DNA of 64,000 nt from Boswellia sacra (taxonomy: Eukaryota; Streptophyta; Magnoliopsida; Sapindales; Burseraceae). The notes below the pieces were generated by a model. The model saw nothing but the letters and a program-made list of their open reading frames with translations. It ran no database searches and was not told where the DNA came from. Below are positions 59,073-64,000 of this stretch, one piece after another; within the stretch, counting starts at the first letter, position 1; the number at the start of each line of letters is the position of its first letter. The stretch lies in NCBI GenBank assembly GCA_013180625.2, contig SNVD02012237.1, positions 558,001 through 622,000 of the forward strand, read 5' to 3'. A program made the translations under genes and the position numbers.

Positions 59073-63663
<4,591 letters not shown>

Positions 63664-63838
63664 AATTCAATTTATCAGTTGCTTTGGGATGGGAAATTTT
63701 AAGAAAACAAGTGTAATAAGATTGTTGAACTCTTCTTTACAAAAATGAACGCGCAAGTCAAAATGTTGACTGTTGGTTGAGTTTTTATGCAAATTAAGTT
63801 GATTTAGTAAATCTCGTAGTTTCTTTCGCTATACACTA
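63664..63838 (+). other. KAT2: 3' untranslated region of the thiolase gene (inferred)
   Basis: Follows the TAG stop. AATAAG at about 63715 is the nearest polyadenylation-like signal. The exact end of the transcript cannot be read. Confidence 0.45.
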
Positions 63839-64000
63839 AGGGCATGTTTGGTAGCCTACATTGTATTGTATTAAAATTCTGCACTGTATTAATTTATACT
63901 ATACATATATTTGAAACAAATTTTACACTGTATAAAATAATACATTACATAATTTAATGTAATATATACTACATTACCTAGTGCAGACAAAAACCACCGC
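63839..64000. mobile_element. Possible MITE, cut by window end
   Basis: GGGCATGTTTGGTAGC followed by AT-rich CATTGTATTGTATT-type repeats is the typical start of small non-autonomous DNA transposons in plants. The other end lies outside the window, so neither inverted repeat nor target duplication can be verified. Confidence 0.35.

Overview
The window is AT-rich nuclear DNA from a dicot plant. It holds one clear host gene, a 14-exon peroxisomal 3-ketoacyl-CoA thiolase (KAT2/PED1 type) at 59073-63663 on the + strand. Nearly everything else is transposable-element sequence, much of it nested. The call rests on the intron-exon structure, plant retrotransposon lineages (Sirevirus-like Copia, chromovirus and Athila-like Gypsy), a CACTA-related repeat and a hAT-type MITE. 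The species cannot be named from the sequence alone. Layout: 1-5640 is a diverged tandem duplication of non-coding DNA, one copy carrying an extra inverted repeat. 5641-8430 is AT-rich with no gene seen. 8430-15048 is a rearranged Athila-like element whose 3' halves lie head to head, forming a palindrome with arms of about 2-2.7 kb. 15215-20716 is a CACTA-related repeat with an inverted partial copy of itself, split by a minisatellite and a solo LTR. 20717-50640 is a minus-strand Copia element. Its gag is interrupted by a 20-kb Gypsy chromovirus (28051-48142, TSD TTCAA). That Gypsy element is itself interrupted three times: by an Athila-like element (31709-39494, TSD GTATT), by a solo-LTR-like insert (40919-42843, TSD AAATT), and by a solo LTR of the Athila-like family inside its 3' LTR (44819-46228, TSD TGGGG). 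Each coding insertion was checked by reading the broken protein straight across the join. 50641-53306 is the 5' end of a second Copia element. 53766-54665 is a hAT-like MITE, 54666-55145 a duplicated, broken thiolase promoter plus first exon, and 55146-58045 a second CACTA-related copy. The thiolase gene fills the end of the window. The most interesting system is the cargo of the Athila-like element at 31709-39494. It has lost reverse transcriptase, RNase H and integrase. In their place it carries two non-retroviral genes. The first encodes a basic cysteine-rich protein resembling the nucleic-acid-binding proteins of carlaviruses. The second is an intronless LONELY GUY (LOG)-type cytokinin-activating enzyme with one frameshift. 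Between them are three 67-bp repeats, each with a perfect G-box. The same two genes, in the same order and in decayed form, sit inside the differently terminated element at 11.9-13.0 kb, so the pair looks like shared cargo of an element group and not a single accident. No functional test is possible here; the viral relationship is read from motif pattern only.
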